DNA of 64,000 nt from Actinomycetales bacterium. Its GTDB lineage: Bacteria; Actinomycetota; Actinomycetes; S36-B12; UBA5976. Positions 26,597-37,925 of the stretch are shown here, in pieces. Positions within the stretch are counted from its first letter, which is position 1; the number at the start of each line of letters is the position of its first letter. Where the stretch lies: assembly GCA_018969715.1 (NCBI GenBank), contig JAGWXT010000002.1:169967-233966 (forward strand), read 5' to 3'. The notes below the pieces were generated by a model. The model had not been told where the DNA came from. It saw only the letters and a list, made by a program, of their open reading frames with translations, and searched no databases. Position numbers and translations under genes: made by a program.

Positions 26597-27949
26597 TCAG
26601 CGGCAGCCGACGACGCGTGCGATTGCGGTATCGATCGCACGGCGCGTCCCGGCGTCCCCAACCGCCGGGTCGCGACGGTTGACGAACACCGTGAAGGAGC
26701 GAAGGGCCCCATCACGGCCGCGGGCGTAGCCGGCGAGGGTCACGACCCCGTTGAGGGTCCCCGTCTTGCCGTAGACCTTCCCGCGGGCGCATGCGGTGGG
26801 GCCGGAGCGGAACCGCGTCTTCAATGTGCCGTGGCGGCCGGACTTCGGCAGCAGCGGCGCCTGCCACAGTGGGTGAAGCTCCGGGTGGGCCGGGCTCAGG
26901 CTTGCCGTGAGAACCCCGTCGAGGGTGGCGGCCGGCATCCGGTTGGCCCGCGATAGGCCGCTGCCGTCGTAGATGCGCACACCCGCGGTGGTCAGCCCCA
27001 GATCGCGCAGGGTGTCCTCGAGCAGGTCGATCGTCCCGGCCCAGTCACCGCCCCGGCCGCTCATCGCGGCCGTCGTCCTGGTGAGGATCTCGGCCGTGTC
27101 GTTGTCGCTGGTCCACAGCATGTGGCGAACGGCCTGGGTGACGGTGTGGCCATCGGTGGCGGCCACCGCCGGCCCGCTCGTGGGTGCGGTCGCACGCGGT
27201 CCGACGGTGGTCGGCATCCCGGCGTCGCGCAGCGCGTCCCGGAACACCCGCAGCGTGACGGCGGTGGTGTCCGTGCTGGCGCGGCGGTCCACCACCAGCG
27301 GGCGGACGGGGGAGACGGTCCACGGCAGGTCACGGGCGCGCCACCCCTGCGCCGGGCGCGGCGGCGCGAAGAGGGTGTCGTCGGCGATGAGGTCTGCGCG
27401 GGCGAAGCCGAGCTCATTGAGTCGGGTGCGAGTTGCGCCGGCGAGGTCGCGCAACTCCGAACTGCGCAGCAGCGGATCGCCGCCGCCGACCAGGGCGATG
27501 CGCGCCACCCCGTCCCGGGGCAGGCCGGTGGCTGAGGTCGGTGGGTTGAGTAGGCGCACCCGGGTACGCAGCCGTGTCTCGGCGCCGAGGGTGCGCAGGG
27601 CCGCGGCCGCGGAAAGGATCTTCAGCGTCGATGCCGGGGCCAGCGGGGTCTGCGCACCGCTGGTGAAGAGGATCTCCCCGTCAGCGTCGGCGACGACCAT
27701 GCCGAGCCGGCGGCCAAACCCGGGGGCTTGCGTCATGGTCGGCAAGGTGCGCCGGATCCTCTCCGACAGGTCGCCCTCGGACGCGGCGACGGGACGCCCC
27801 ACGGGCGCTGACACTGCCGCCGCGGGCGCTGACGCTGCCGCCGCGGGCGCCAGCAGCCCCAAGCCCAGCCCGAGGACCAGCCCCAAGCCCAGTCCGAGGA
27901 CCAGTCCCACGGGGATCACCGAGACCGGGCGGCGCCTCACGGGCAGCAC
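26597..27949 (-). CDS. D-alanyl-D-alanine carboxypeptidase / PBP4 family
   Basis: This secreted serine enzyme trims or cleaves peptidoglycan peptides. The 450-residue protein has an N-terminal hydrophobic signal segment, the nucleophile motif SxxK as PASTLK near residue 107, SxN as SDND near 280, and KTG as GKTGTLNG near 400, with the large inserted domain typical of PBP4/DacB. The signal segment is built of repeats (GLVLGLGL twice, then Ala/Pro repeats), coded by 24-bp and 21-bp duplications. The start is GTG 27949. Confidence 0.9.
   Translation of the reverse strand: MLPVRRRPVSVIPVGLVLGLGLGLVLGLGLGLLAPAAAASAPAAAVSAPVGRPVAASEGDLSERIRRTLPTMTQAPGFGRRLGMVVADADGEILFTSGAQTPLAPASTLKILSAAAALRTLGAETRLRTRVRLLNPPTSATGLPRDGVARIALVGGGDPLLRSSELRDLAGATRTRLNELGFARADLIADDTLFAPPRPAQGWRARDLPWTVSPVRPLVVDRRASTDTTAVTLRVFRDALRDAGMPTTVGPRATAPTSGPAVAATDGHTVTQAVRHMLWTSDNDTAEILTRTTAAMSGRGGDWAGTIDLLEDTLRDLGLTTAGVRIYDGSGLSRANRMPAATLDGVLTASLSPAHPELHPLWQAPLLPKSGRHGTLKTRFRSGPTACARGKVYGKTGTLNGVVTLAGYARGRDGALRSFTVFVNRRDPAVGDAGTRRAIDTAIARVVGCR
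27802..27902 (-). repeat. 21-bp and 24-bp in-frame duplications in the signal-peptide region
   Basis: CGGGCGCTGAC-type units start at 27802, 27823 and 27844 (21 bp), and AGCCCCAAGCCCAG units start at 27855 and 27879 (24 bp). Both periods keep the dacB-like frame. Confidence 0.8.
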
Positions 27950-28135
27950 CCTGTGGGGGGATGTCCGGGACGCCGTCCATCCCGACCGGCGATCGGGGCC
28001 TCATCTGCTCCACCGGCAACCGGGGCGACGCCGCAGCGTCCCGGGGCATCACCGCCGCATCCACCAGGCACCTGCGCAACCCTAGCGGCGCGCTCACCGG
28101 ATGCACCCGGCCACGCATGTGACACTGACGTGACC

Positions 28136-29968
28136 ATGGTGGTCAATGGCGGGAGCCGCTCCCGGCGGCGCCGTTGCCGAACGGCTGTTGCCGCGTCGCT
28201 GGCCTTCCTCACTGTCACCGCCGGGCTGCTCGGTACCACCGCGGCCCAGGCCCCCGCGTCGGCACAGCCCATGCGGATCATCGCGGGCTGGTTCATGTCC
28301 AATGCCGCCGTTGCCGGGATCGTCGCGAACGCAGCGGTCATCGGCGAGGTCTCCCCGTTCTGGTTCGACGCCCGCAGTCGGGCCGCCGGCCTGGTCATCG
28401 TGCCCAAGCCGGCCGCCGGTGATGCGGCCACCCGCGCCGGGATTCGCGACCAGTTGCGCGCTGCGGGCATCCTCGTGCTGCCGTCCATCGTTGATGCGAC
28501 GCCAGCGCGGACGATGGCGTCGACCCTGGCTGACCCCGCGGCGCGGGCGGCGCATATCGCGTCGATCGTCTCGCTGGTCCTCGCTGAGGGCTATGACGGC
28601 ATCGACATCGACTACGAGCAGTTCGCCTTCGCCGATGGCCGCGCCAGCTGGCCGACCACCCAGCCGGTGTGGACGGCATTCGTCGTCGAACTGGCGGCAG
28701 CACTGCATGCCCAGGGCAAGCTGCTGTCGATCACCACACCGCCCAGTGGCACCCGCATCTCCGACTACTGGGTCTACAACTGGCCGGGCATCGCCGCGGA
28801 CATCGATCGACTGCGCATCATGACCTACGAGTACTCGACCACCCGACCCGGGCCCATCGCTCCCCTGGGCTGGACCACCGAGGCGCTGCGATACGCGGTG
28901 AGCGTCGTGCCGGCGTCAAAGGTCGCCGTCGGGATCCCCACCTACGGCCGCGACTGGCTGACCGCAACGACTGGCACCTGTCCGGTCGGGCCGGAGGCGG
29001 CTGCCGCGCAGGTCAGCCGCCGGGTGTGGCGGTCCAATGAGGCGTGGGCGACGATCGCCACCCTGCGCGCCAACCCGGCGGTGAGCATGCCCGAGCCGAC
29101 CACCGACCCCACCCATGGTGAGCGCACGGTCACGTACACCCAGACCCTCACGGGTGCGCTCGCCGACGGCACCCCCGCCCAGTGCACCCTCCAGCGGACC
29201 GCCTGGTGGGTCGACCAGGCCGGCTACCTCGCCCGGGTGGCGCTGGTCGGTCAGTTCGGGCTGCGGGGAACCGCCGTGTGGACCCTCGGCAATGAGGAGG
29301 CCGGCACGCTCGCCGCACTGGCTGCGAGTGCGGCGCCGCCCGGTGGGGGCACCCAGGGCGGAGCCAGCGCCGGGGGTGTCGCGGTCACCTTCACGGCAGC
29401 GCGCACCACGTCCGCTGGCACCGACCTCACCGTCCCGGTCACCGCAACCCTCAATGGTGCACCCCTGCCCGGCTACCCGCTCAGCGCACAGGTACGCCGA
29501 CCGGGATCGGGTGAGCAGTGGACGCAGGCCGTCACCGCCACCACCGGCGCCGACGGGATCGCACGTTTGCCGGTGCGGGTCAGCGCACCAGTGGCCCTGC
29601 GGATCGTCTCCCCGGGAACGGCCACCGCCGCGGCCCTGCAGACCGAGCCGGTGATGGTGTCGGTGGACCGTGCGGCCCGATTGCGGGCTCGCAGCAGTGA
29701 GGTGCGCCCCGGCCGCGGCATCGTGCTGCGGGGAGCGGTGACGCCGGCAGCGGGTGGACGGGTGTCAGGTGCGCCGCCCATGCTGCAGGAGCGGCGAGCC
29801 GGGGGATGGCGTGACGTCGATGCGGTCGCGGTCGACGGGGCCGGCCGGTTCACCCTCACGATCCCGTCTCCCGCTCCCGGGTTGCACCGCTACCGGGTGC
29901 GCGTCGATCGGGCGGAAGGCTGGGGTGCGGCCACCTCCCAGGTCGTGCGGGTCACGGTCGGCCCCTGA
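28136..29968 (+). CDS. Secreted GH18 family glycoside hydrolase with Ig-like tail
   Basis: The 610-residue protein has a basic, hydrophobic signal peptide ending near ASA, then a GH18 barrel of about 330 residues. The catalytic motif DGIDIDYEQF near residue 158 carries the acid glutamate, and WVYNWPGIAADIDRLRIMTYEY follows in short blocks as in YaaH-type spore-wall and chitinase-like enzymes. The remaining 200 residues form two beta-rich Ig-like domains without a known match. Cell-wall glycan or chitin could be the substrate. ATG 28136 or GTG 28130 could be the start. Confidence 0.82.
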   Translation: MVVNGGSRSRRRRCRTAVAASLAFLTVTAGLLGTTAAQAPASAQPMRIIAGWFMSNAAVAGIVANAAVIGEVSPFWFDARSRAAGLVIVPKPAAGDAATRAGIRDQLRAAGILVLPSIVDATPARTMASTLADPAARAAHIASIVSLVLAEGYDGIDIDYEQFAFADGRASWPTTQPVWTAFVVELAAALHAQGKLLSITTPPSGTRISDYWVYNWPGIAADIDRLRIMTYEYSTTRPGPIAPLGWTTEALRYAVSVVPASKVAVGIPTYGRDWLTATTGTCPVGPEAAAAQVSRRVWRSNEAWATIATLRANPAVSMPEPTTDPTHGERTVTYTQTLTGALADGTPAQCTLQRTAWWVDQAGYLARVALVGQFGLRGTAVWTLGNEEAGTLAALAASAAPPGGGTQGGASAGGVAVTFTAARTTSAGTDLTVPVTATLNGAPLPGYPLSAQVRRPGSGEQWTQAVTATTGADGIARLPVRVSAPVALRIVSPGTATAAALQTEPVMVSVDRAARLRARSSEVRPGRGIVLRGAVTPAAGGRVSGAPPMLQERRAGGWRDVDAVAVDGAGRFTLTIPSPAPGLHRYRVRVDRAEGWGAATSQVVRVTVGP

Positions 29969-30066
29969 GGCAGGCGGCTCGGCCGGGTCGGGCAGACGGC
30001 GCGGAACGGTGTCGGTCCCGCTGGGGTGCTGCTCAGCAGGTGTCGGGCGGGTTGCGGTGTCGGATC

Positions 30067-31842
30067 TCAGGTGCTCGGATGCGCGACGTCGAACCAGTGC
30101 CGGGACGGGTCGGGGATCTCCCCGATGCCCTCGCCTGCACGCAGCACCGGCTCCGGCAGGCCCCGTAGCAACGCACGCGCCTCGGCGAGCAGTTCCGGCA
30201 ACCTCCCGGTCACCGGCCCGGTGAGGGGCTGTGCGGTTGGTGGGCGGTCGAGCGCCCCGTGAAGGTCGAGGGCCCCGTGAAGGTCGAGGGCCCCGTGAAG
30301 GTCGAGGGCCCCGTGAAGGTCGAGGGCCCCGTGAGGGTCGAGGGCCCCGTGAAGGAGGTCGGCGATCCCGACCACCGGCGTCGGCGGACTGGCCCGGTGA
30401 TGCCACAGCCCGGTGGTGGGGTCGAGACGGTACGCCGGGAGCAGGCGGTGGCCGTACTGGGCGGTCAGCGCAACCGCCTCCACCAGGTATTCGAAGGTCG
30501 ACTCATCGAGGGTGTACGAGAAGCTCACGCGCGTCCACCCCGGCTTGAGGCCGGCGCATCCCTGATCGACGAGGTGAGCCACATGCTCACTGAGCGCATC
30601 GTCGATGCCGAGCAGGCGGTGGCCATAGGGTCCGGCGCAGGAGCAGCCCCCGCGAGCCTGAACGCCGAATAGGTCGCTGAGGATCGCCACCACAGCGTTG
30701 TGGTGAAGGTGGCGCCCGGTCGGGGTGCGCACGGTGAAGGAGACGATGCCAAGCCGGGGTGCCGTGAGACTGCCGAGGATCGTGAGCGCGGGCACCTCCC
30801 GCCAGCGCGCAAACGCCCGGGTGATGAAGGAGTGCTCCCGTTGTGCGATGAGCGCGGTGCCGACCTGCTGCTTCACCCACATCGCCATGCCCGCGCGGAT
30901 TGACTCGATGATCGCGGGTGTCCCGGCCTCCTCCCGATGTACGGGGTCGGCGAGGTACCGATGCTCGGATGCATTGACGTAGGCGACAGTGCCGCCGCCG
31001 ACGACATCTGGCACCGTGTTCGTCAGCAGGCTGGTGCGGATCGCGAGCACCCCCGGGCTGCCCGGTCCGCCGAGGAACTTGTGCGGCGAGAACACGAGGA
31101 CGTCCTTGGCGGTGAGCGGATCGTCATCGCGGGCGCGCATGCTCAGGTCGACATACGGGGCAGCGGCTGCGTAGTCCCAGACGGCGACCGCTCCATGCTC
31201 ATGCAGCAGGGCACTGATGGTGTGGGTGTCGCTGAGGATCCCGGTGACGTTGCTCGCCGCGCTGAAGGCGCCGATGCGCAGTGGGCGATCGGCGTTGGCG
31301 CGCAGGGCGGCCGCCAGGGCAGCGAGGTCGATGTGACCGGTGTCGTCCTCGTCGATGCGCACGACATCGCAGATGGACTCCCGCCACGGCAGCTCATTGC
31401 TGTGATGCTCGAAGGGTCCGACGAAGACGACCGGCCGCTGGTCGGCCGGGATCAGGGAGGTCAGCCGGTACTTGGCGTCCAGATCTGCCGGCACCCGCAG
31501 GTTGAGCACCCCGATCAGGCGGTCGATTGCGGCGGTTGACCCAGAGCCGCAGAAGATCACGCTGACGTCAGGCTCCCCACCGAGAGCCCGATGGAGGATC
31601 GTGCGGGCGTCCTCCCGCAGCATGGTCGTGTGTCGTCCGGTGAGGCTGGACTCGGTATGGGTGTTCGCATACCGCGGCAGCACGCGGCTGCGAATCGCAT
31701 CCTCGATGAACCCCAGTGCACGACCTGATGCGGTGTAGTCCGCGTACACGATTGGTCGCACCCCGAATGGCGTGGTGATCGGTGTGCCCTCCCCGATCGC
31801 CTCAGCGCGCAGTCGCGCCAGGAGGTGATCGGCGGGGGCCAC
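30067..31842 (-). CDS. Class V aminotransferase / cysteine desulfurase-like protein with hexapeptide repeats
   Basis: The 591-residue PLP protein has [15 protein letters not shown] at the N-terminus, the Schiff-base lysine in [14 protein letters not shown] near residue 253, and a cysteine-rich [16 protein letters not shown] near 398, so it is related to SufS/CsdA-like enzymes. Between the PLP domains and the C-terminus an 18-bp repeat codes HGALDL six to seven times. GTG 31842 is chosen because TACGCT lies 7 bases upstream. It is divergent from clpS; the in vivo reaction is not known. Confidence 0.8.
   Translation of the reverse strand: MAPADHLLARLRAEAIGEGTPITTPFGVRPIVYADYTASGRALGFIEDAIRSRVLPRYANTHTESSLTGRHTTMLREDARTILHRALGGEPDVSVIFCGSGSTAAIDRLIGVLNLRVPADLDAKYRLTSLIPADQRPVVFVGPFEHHSNELPWRESICDVVRIDEDDTGHIDLAALAAALRANADRPLRIGAFSAASNVTGILSDTHTISALLHEHGAVAVWDYAAAAPYVDLSMRARDDDPLTAKDVLVFSPHKFLGGPGSPGVLAIRTSLLTNTVPDVVGGGTVAYVNASEHRYLADPVHREEAGTPAIIESIRAGMAMWVKQQVGTALIAQREHSFITRAFARWREVPALTILGSLTAPRLGIVSFTVRTPTGRHLHHNAVVAILSDLFGVQARGGCSCAGPYGHRLLGIDDALSEHVAHLVDQGCAGLKPGWTRVSFSYTLDESTFEYLVEAVALTAQYGHRLLPAYRLDPTTGLWHHRASPPTPVVGIADLLHGALDPHGALDLHGALDLHGALDLHGALDLHGALDRPPTAQPLTGPVTGRLPELLAEARALLRGLPEPVLRAGEGIGEIPDPSRHWFDVAHPST
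30246..30353 (-). repeat. 18-bp in-frame tandem repeat (6 copies)
   Basis: GGTCGAGGGCCCCGTGAA is repeated six times with single changes in the first and later copies, encoding the HGALDL units of the aminotransferase-like protein. Confidence 0.93.
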
Positions 31843-31849
31843 GGGCAGC

Positions 31850-31855
31850 AGCGTA
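31850..31855 (-). promoter_or_regulatory. -10 hexamer TACGCT of the aminotransferase-like gene
   Basis: On the minus strand TACGCT is followed by 7 bases and GTG 31842. Confidence 0.45.
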
Positions 31856-31903
31856 CGTTCCGGTGCCACTGGCCCTGGGCGGACCGTACGGCAGGATTGG
31901 GCA

Positions 31904-32200
31904 ATGAGCGTCGCGCCGGCGATCGAGCGCGAGACCATCGATGTCGGTCAACTGCAGGCAGATCCTCAGCGACCCTGGGTGTGCATCGTCTGGGATGACC
32001 CGGTCAACCTGATGACGTACGTGACGATGGTGTTCATGGAGTACTTCCGGTATCCGAAGGAGAAGGCTCACCGCCTGATGCTCACCGTCCACCATGAGGG
32101 CCGCGCGGTGGTGAACTCCGGCACACGTGAGGAGATGGAGCGGGATGTCACGGCGCTGCATGGATACGGCCTCTGGGCGACCCTCGCGCGCGATGAGTAG
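31904..32200 (+). CDS. clpS: ATP-dependent Clp protease adaptor ClpS
   Basis: ClpS delivers N-degron substrates to ClpAP or ClpCP. The 98-residue protein has the family core [16 protein letters not shown] near residue 28 and [15 protein letters not shown] with the specificity-pocket residues near 57. ATG 31904 follows CAGGAT at a 6-base gap, a weaker -10 candidate. The next gene, DUF2017, is the usual actinobacterial neighbour. Confidence 0.94.
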   Translation: MSVAPAIERETIDVGQLQADPQRPWVCIVWDDPVNLMTYVTMVFMEYFRYPKEKAHRLMLTVHHEGRAVVNSGTREEMERDVTALHGYGLWATLARDE

Positions 32201-32236
32201 TAGCCCGCCGGGCGGCCGAGTGAGTCGCCCGCGCCG

Positions 32237-32809
32237 ATGATTCCCGCGGATGAGGTGGTGCTGTCGTTGTCCGAGCTGCAGTCGCGGGTGCTGGCCTCGC
32301 TGGTGACGCAACTGGTGGAGCTGCTCCGGGGGGTGGATGGAGCGGATGCCGACCAGGGAAGTCCGGATCCCCTGTGGGCGCAGGTCGGCATCGGGGCCGC
32401 AGCCCGCGCGCCAGCGGATCCGGCCCTCGCCCGGCTGTTCCCCGATGCTTACCCCGATGACGCGGAGGCCTCCGACGACTTTCGGCGCTACACCCAGGCT
32501 GACCTGCGCGAACGCAAACTGGGCGATGCGCAGTCGGTGCTGGACGCCCTCGGTGCCGGCGGCGAGGTGACCGCGGGCCAGGCGCGGACGTGGGTGGCGT
32601 GCCTCAATGACATCCGGCTCATCCTCGGTGAGCGGATGGGCCTGGGGGTCGAGCAGGCCGACCCGGCGGCGGATCCGGTCGGTGACCCGCAGGCCGATCC
32701 GGAGCCAATGGCGGAGCTCTATGACTGGCTGACCGCGGTGCAGGGTCATCTGATCGAGGTGATGGTGACGGCGGAGGAGGACCTCGCAACGGGGGAGGAC
32801 CCCGCGTAG
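32237..32809 (+). CDS. DUF2017 family protein
   Basis: The 190-residue acidic protein is the actinobacterial DUF2017 partner of ClpS. It is largely helical, with LARLFPDAYPDDAEASDDFRR split near residue 65 and VACLNDIRLILGERMGL near 120, both family patterns. No function is known; conserved linkage suggests a link to ClpS or protein turnover. A degenerate 17-bp repeat straddles its stop codon (32776-32828). Confidence 0.82.
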   Translation: MIPADEVVLSLSELQSRVLASLVTQLVELLRGVDGADADQGSPDPLWAQVGIGAAARAPADPALARLFPDAYPDDAEASDDFRRYTQADLRERKLGDAQSVLDALGAGGEVTAGQARTWVACLNDIRLILGERMGLGVEQADPAADPVGDPQADPEPMAELYDWLTAVQGHLIEVMVTAEEDLATGEDPA

Positions 32810-32846
32810 GGGAAGGATCCCGCAATGGGCCAGCGCCCCCAGACAT

Positions 32847-32880
32847 GACTGTGGGGGGGGCACCTGCCCCCCCCACAGTC
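32847..32880. terminator. Bidirectional terminator, perfect GACTGTG(G)n stem
   Basis: GACTGTGGGGGGGG and its complement enclose CACCTG, a stem of at least 14 bp. It lies between the convergent DUF2017 and rhodopsin genes. Confidence 0.85.
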
Positions 32881-32916
32881 TCACACCACCCGGCGTCGTC
32901 CCGGGGTGGCGGCGAC

Positions 32917-33780
32917 CTACGCGGCCTGCTTCTCCGAGGAGGGTGCCTCGCCCTCGGATGCCGCGAACTCCGCACTGTCGGCGAAGGACTTCAGTCGGGC
33001 GATCTTGTAGATCACCAGACCGTAGAGGCACTTGGCGAGCACGTCCGCGATCGAGTAGCCCACCTGCCGCAGGACGAAGGACTCCTCACCGCCGAACCAG
33101 GCCAGCCCGAAGGAGTCGAGCACCGGGAACAGGTAGGAGATCGGGTACACGCCCCACGTCGCAATGAGCAGGATCCGCAGGCGTCCCACCGATCCGCGCA
33201 CCTCGGCGGGCTGGCGGTCGAGCGACTTGCTCAATTCAGCGAAGAGCACATAGAGGATGTAGATGAAGGGGATGGTCGACAGCGTCCCCCACACGAGCTT
33301 CGCGGTGACATCCGAGCTGATCTCGCCGGGGTAGCCGAGCACGATCATCAGCACCGACGCGGGGATCAGCCGGTTGAGCAGCGAGCGGGCGTCCGACCGT
33401 GCCAGTGCGAGCACCGCAATGGTCTCGAACAGCAGCAGTGGGACGGTCAGCAGCCAGTCGACGTACCGGTAGCCCTCGTTGAAGCCGTCGCCGGCGACGA
33501 GAGCGTAGGTAAGGCCCCCGAGGCCGTCGGCCCCGAGCGGCTGGCCGGCCCCACCGGCGATGTAGGCATCGCGGAAGGAGTCGAAGATCCGGAAGTAGTG
33601 ATACGCCGCGATCCCGCAGACCGTCGCCGACACGACGAGGGCATTGCGGTAGCGGGGCAGTACCCGGCCCTGGGAGATGAGCAGGAACAGGGCGGTGAAG
33701 ATCATTGATGCGAGAGCGAACGACAGCACGTTGTAGACAGTCTGGAACGATGCATAGGACAGTTCAGTGGCTACCTGCAT
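32917..33780 (-). CDS. Light-driven outward proton pump rhodopsin (actinorhodopsin/xanthorhodopsin-like)
   Basis: This seven-helix retinal protein should export protons in light. The 287-residue sequence has RYVDWLLTVPLLLFE: proton acceptor D108, T112 and donor E119, the DTE motif of proton pumps. L116 is at the tuning position that is leucine in green-absorbing proteorhodopsins. H61 matches the His that pairs with the acceptor, and K250 in ADVLAKCLYGL binds retinal. G165 in VWGTLSTIPF sits at the fenestration that lets xanthorhodopsins bind a carotenoid antenna. ATG 33780 is set by GAGGAAAGGA just upstream. No retinal or carotenoid genes are in the window. Confidence 0.95.
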   Translation of the reverse strand: MQVATELSYASFQTVYNVLSFALASMIFTALFLLISQGRVLPRYRNALVVSATVCGIAAYHYFRIFDSFRDAYIAGGAGQPLGADGLGGLTYALVAGDGFNEGYRYVDWLLTVPLLLFETIAVLALARSDARSLLNRLIPASVLMIVLGYPGEISSDVTAKLVWGTLSTIPFIYILYVLFAELSKSLDRQPAEVRGSVGRLRILLIATWGVYPISYLFPVLDSFGLAWFGGEESFVLRQVGYSIADVLAKCLYGLVIYKIARLKSFADSAEFAASEGEAPSSEKQAA

Positions 33781-33929
33781 TGCATTTCCTTTCCTCTTGC
33801 TGGTCAACGGCGCGACGCGGTCCACCGGCGAGAACCCGTGCGGTGGCGGCGACCTCCGGCTGACGACGGGGTGGTGCACATGACGGCCTACCCCGTGGCG
33901 GCCGCCGACCTGCGTGCACAGGCCGGCCA

Positions 33930-33935
33930 TACTTT
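33930..33935 (+). promoter_or_regulatory. -10 hexamer TACTTT of the mec-cysO-cysM cluster
   Basis: TACTTT is followed by 6 bases and ATG 33942. Confidence 0.55.
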
Positions 33936-33941
33936 CCTCCT

Positions 33942-34418
33942 ATGGGGCCGATTGCGCAAGCGGAGGGCCCATCAGTCGTGTCGGGCCTGCGGATTCGGGC
34001 ATCGCTGCTCGCCGAGGTGATCGCCCACGCCCGCGCCGATCACCCCGACGAGGCCTGCGGGGTCATCGCCGGTCCCGCCGCGCAGGACAGTCCTGAGCGC
34101 GTCATCCCCATGCTCAACGCAGCCCGTTCCCCCACCTTCTACGAGTTCGAATCCGGTGAGCTGATCCGGCTGCACCGGGCGCTGACGGCCGCGGATGAGC
34201 GCGCCGTCGTCATCTACCATTCCCACACCGCAACCGAGGCCGCCCCCTCGCCGACCGATATCGCCTACGCCGGCGACCCTGCGGCGCACTATCTGATCGT
34301 CTCCACGCGGGACTGCCACAACGGCCCGGGTCCGGTCGAGGTGCGCTCCTTCCGGATCGTCGAGGGCCACGTGACCGAGGAGCCGGTCCATGTCCTCGCC
34401 GACCCGCAGCCGTCGTAG
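33942..34418 (+). CDS. mec: JAMM metalloprotease of the CysO pathway (Mec+-like)
   Basis: Mec hydrolyses the CysO-cysteine adduct to release cysteine and regenerate CysO. The 158-residue protein carries the JAB1/MPN/Mov34 zinc site: Glu in HPDEACGVIAG, then HSHTATEAAPSPTDIAYA with HxH and the S/D ligands. ATG 33942 is favoured by the -10 at a 6-base gap; GTG 33978 with GGAGGG 11 bases upstream is an alternative that gives a more usual N-terminus. It is followed directly by cysO and cysM, as in Mycobacterium. Confidence 0.92.
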   Translation: MGPIAQAEGPSVVSGLRIRASLLAEVIAHARADHPDEACGVIAGPAAQDSPERVIPMLNAARSPTFYEFESGELIRLHRALTAADERAVVIYHSHTATEAAPSPTDIAYAGDPAAHYLIVSTRDCHNGPGPVEVRSFRIVEGHVTEEPVHVLADPQPS

Positions 34419-34421
34419 GCT
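34416..34421 (+). promoter_or_regulatory. -10 hexamer TAGGCT of cysO
   Basis: TAGGCT overlaps the mec stop codon and is followed by 6 bases and GTG 34428, so cysO may also have its own leaderless transcript. Confidence 0.5.
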
Positions 34422-34427
34422 GGTCGG

Positions 34428-36506
<2,079 letters not shown>

Positions 36507-36516
36507 GGTGCCTGAT

Positions 36517-37239
36517 GTGCGCAGTGACGGCCGGGGGCCGCTGGATCTCCGGCCCGTCCACTTCGAGCGCGGCTGGCTGGACCACGCCGAGGGCTCCTGC
36601 CTGGTCGGCTTCGGTCGCACCCGGGTGCTGTGCGCGGTGAGCGTGACCGCCGACGTGCCCCGCTGGCGGCGCGGCACCGGCGAGGGGTGGGTGACCGCGG
36701 AGTACGCGATGCTGCCGCGCGCCACGCACACGCGATCGGATCGGGAGTCCGTGCGCGGACGCATCGGTGGCCGAACCCATGAGATCAGCCGGCTGATCGG
36801 CCGCAGCCTGCGTGCGGTGGTCGACCTCGCCGCCCTGGGCGAGGTCACCCTCGCCGTCGACTGCGACGTCCTGCAAGCCGATGGCGGCACCCGGACCGCC
36901 GCCATCACCGGCGCCTACGTCGCCCTCGCCGATGCCATCAGCTGGGCGCAGCGCGAGGGCATCGTCCCGGCGGGGCGGCCCGCCCTGCGCGACTCGGTTG
37001 CGGCGGTCAGCGTCGGGCTGGTGGCCGGTGTCGCCTGCCTCGACCTGCACTACGAGGACGATGCCGCAGCCGACACCGACCTCAACGTCGTCATGACCGG
37101 TTCCGGGGGTTTCGTCGAGGTCCAGGGCACCGCTGAAGGCGCCCCGTTCACCCGGGCCGAACTCGATGGGCTACTGGACCTCGCCGCCACCGGGATCGGC
37201 ATGCTCACCGCAGCACAGCAGGCCGCCCTCCGCCGGTGA
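36517..37239 (+). CDS. rph: Ribonuclease PH
   Basis: RNase PH trims tRNA 3' ends by phosphorolysis. The 240-residue protein starts [19 protein letters not shown] and has [11 protein letters not shown], the TRSDRE-containing loop, [16 protein letters not shown] with phosphate-binding arginines, and [16 protein letters not shown] with the catalytic aspartate region. GTG 36517 is chosen over GTG 36508 because it gives the usual family N-terminus and the expected spacing from the hexamer. rdgB overlaps its end by 4 bases. Confidence 0.94.
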   Translation: MRSDGRGPLDLRPVHFERGWLDHAEGSCLVGFGRTRVLCAVSVTADVPRWRRGTGEGWVTAEYAMLPRATHTRSDRESVRGRIGGRTHEISRLIGRSLRAVVDLAALGEVTLAVDCDVLQADGGTRTAAITGAYVALADAISWAQREGIVPAGRPALRDSVAAVSVGLVAGVACLDLHYEDDAAADTDLNVVMTGSGGFVEVQGTAEGAPFTRAELDGLLDLAATGIGMLTAAQQAALRR

Positions 37240-37922
37240 CCGCACCGCTGCTGGTGGCCACGACCAACCCGGGCAAGCGCACGGAGTTCATGCGCATCCT
37301 GCAGGCTGCCGGACTCAGCCGCACCCTGCTGCTGCCGGGAGACCTCACCGAGCTGGGGGCCGCGCCGACGGTCCGCGAGGACGCGGCGACCTTCGCCGGC
37401 AATGCGGTGCTCAAGGCCGAGCAGTGGGCGCAGTGGTCGGGTCTGCCGGTCGTCGCCGATGACAGCGGGCTGTGCGTGGATGCCCTCCACGGCATGCCCG
37501 GCGTGCTCTCCGCGCGGTGGTCGGGCCGCTTCGGGGTGGCGCATCCCGGGGGGGTCGATGTGGCCAATGTCGCCCTGCTGCTGGATCAGCTGCGGGATGT
37601 GCCCGAGACACGACGGACCGCGCAGTTCGTCTGCGCTGCGGCCTACTGCGATCCGGGCTCGGGCGAGGTCTTCGTCTGCGAGGGGCAGCTCGCCGGCCGG
37701 ATCGTCCGCACACCCGCCGGTACCGGGGGCTTCGGGTACGACCCGATCTTCGCCCCCGCGGGGCATGCCGTCACGACTGCTGAGTTGACGCCGGAGCAGA
37801 AGGATGGCCTCAGCCACCGCGGACAGGCCCTGCGGTCGCTCGCATCCGTCCTCGCCCAATCGCGCGGGCCCGACACCCCTGCACCGGACGCACGCGACAC
37901 CCATCCGGCTGCGGGGGGCTGA
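37236..37922 (+). CDS. rdgB: Non-canonical purine NTP pyrophosphatase (RdgB/HAM1)
   Basis: This enzyme removes ITP, dITP and XTP from nucleotide pools. The 228-residue protein begins [14 protein letters not shown], carries [27 protein letters not shown] with the catalytic aspartate pair, and GGFGYDPIF near residue 165. GTG 37236 overlaps the rph stop as GTGA. The last 20 residues form an unconserved Asp/Pro-rich tail. Confidence 0.94.
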   Translation: MTAPLLVATTNPGKRTEFMRILQAAGLSRTLLLPGDLTELGAAPTVREDAATFAGNAVLKAEQWAQWSGLPVVADDSGLCVDALHGMPGVLSARWSGRFGVAHPGGVDVANVALLLDQLRDVPETRRTAQFVCAAAYCDPGSGEVFVCEGQLAGRIVRTPAGTGGFGYDPIFAPAGHAVTTAELTPEQKDGLSHRGQALRSLASVLAQSRGPDTPAPDARDTHPAAGG

Positions 37923-37925
37923 GGC

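Noticed and set aside
30246..30353. Regular 18-bp repeats considered as a CRISPR array
   Set aside because: The copies are directly adjacent with no unique spacers, and they encode an in-frame protein repeat. No array with spacers and no Cas1/Cas2 is present in the window.
33981..34418. The mec gene as a mobile-element or DNA-repair (RadC-like) JAB protein
   Set aside because: The motif spacing and the following cysO-cysM genes match the cysteine-biosynthesis protease.
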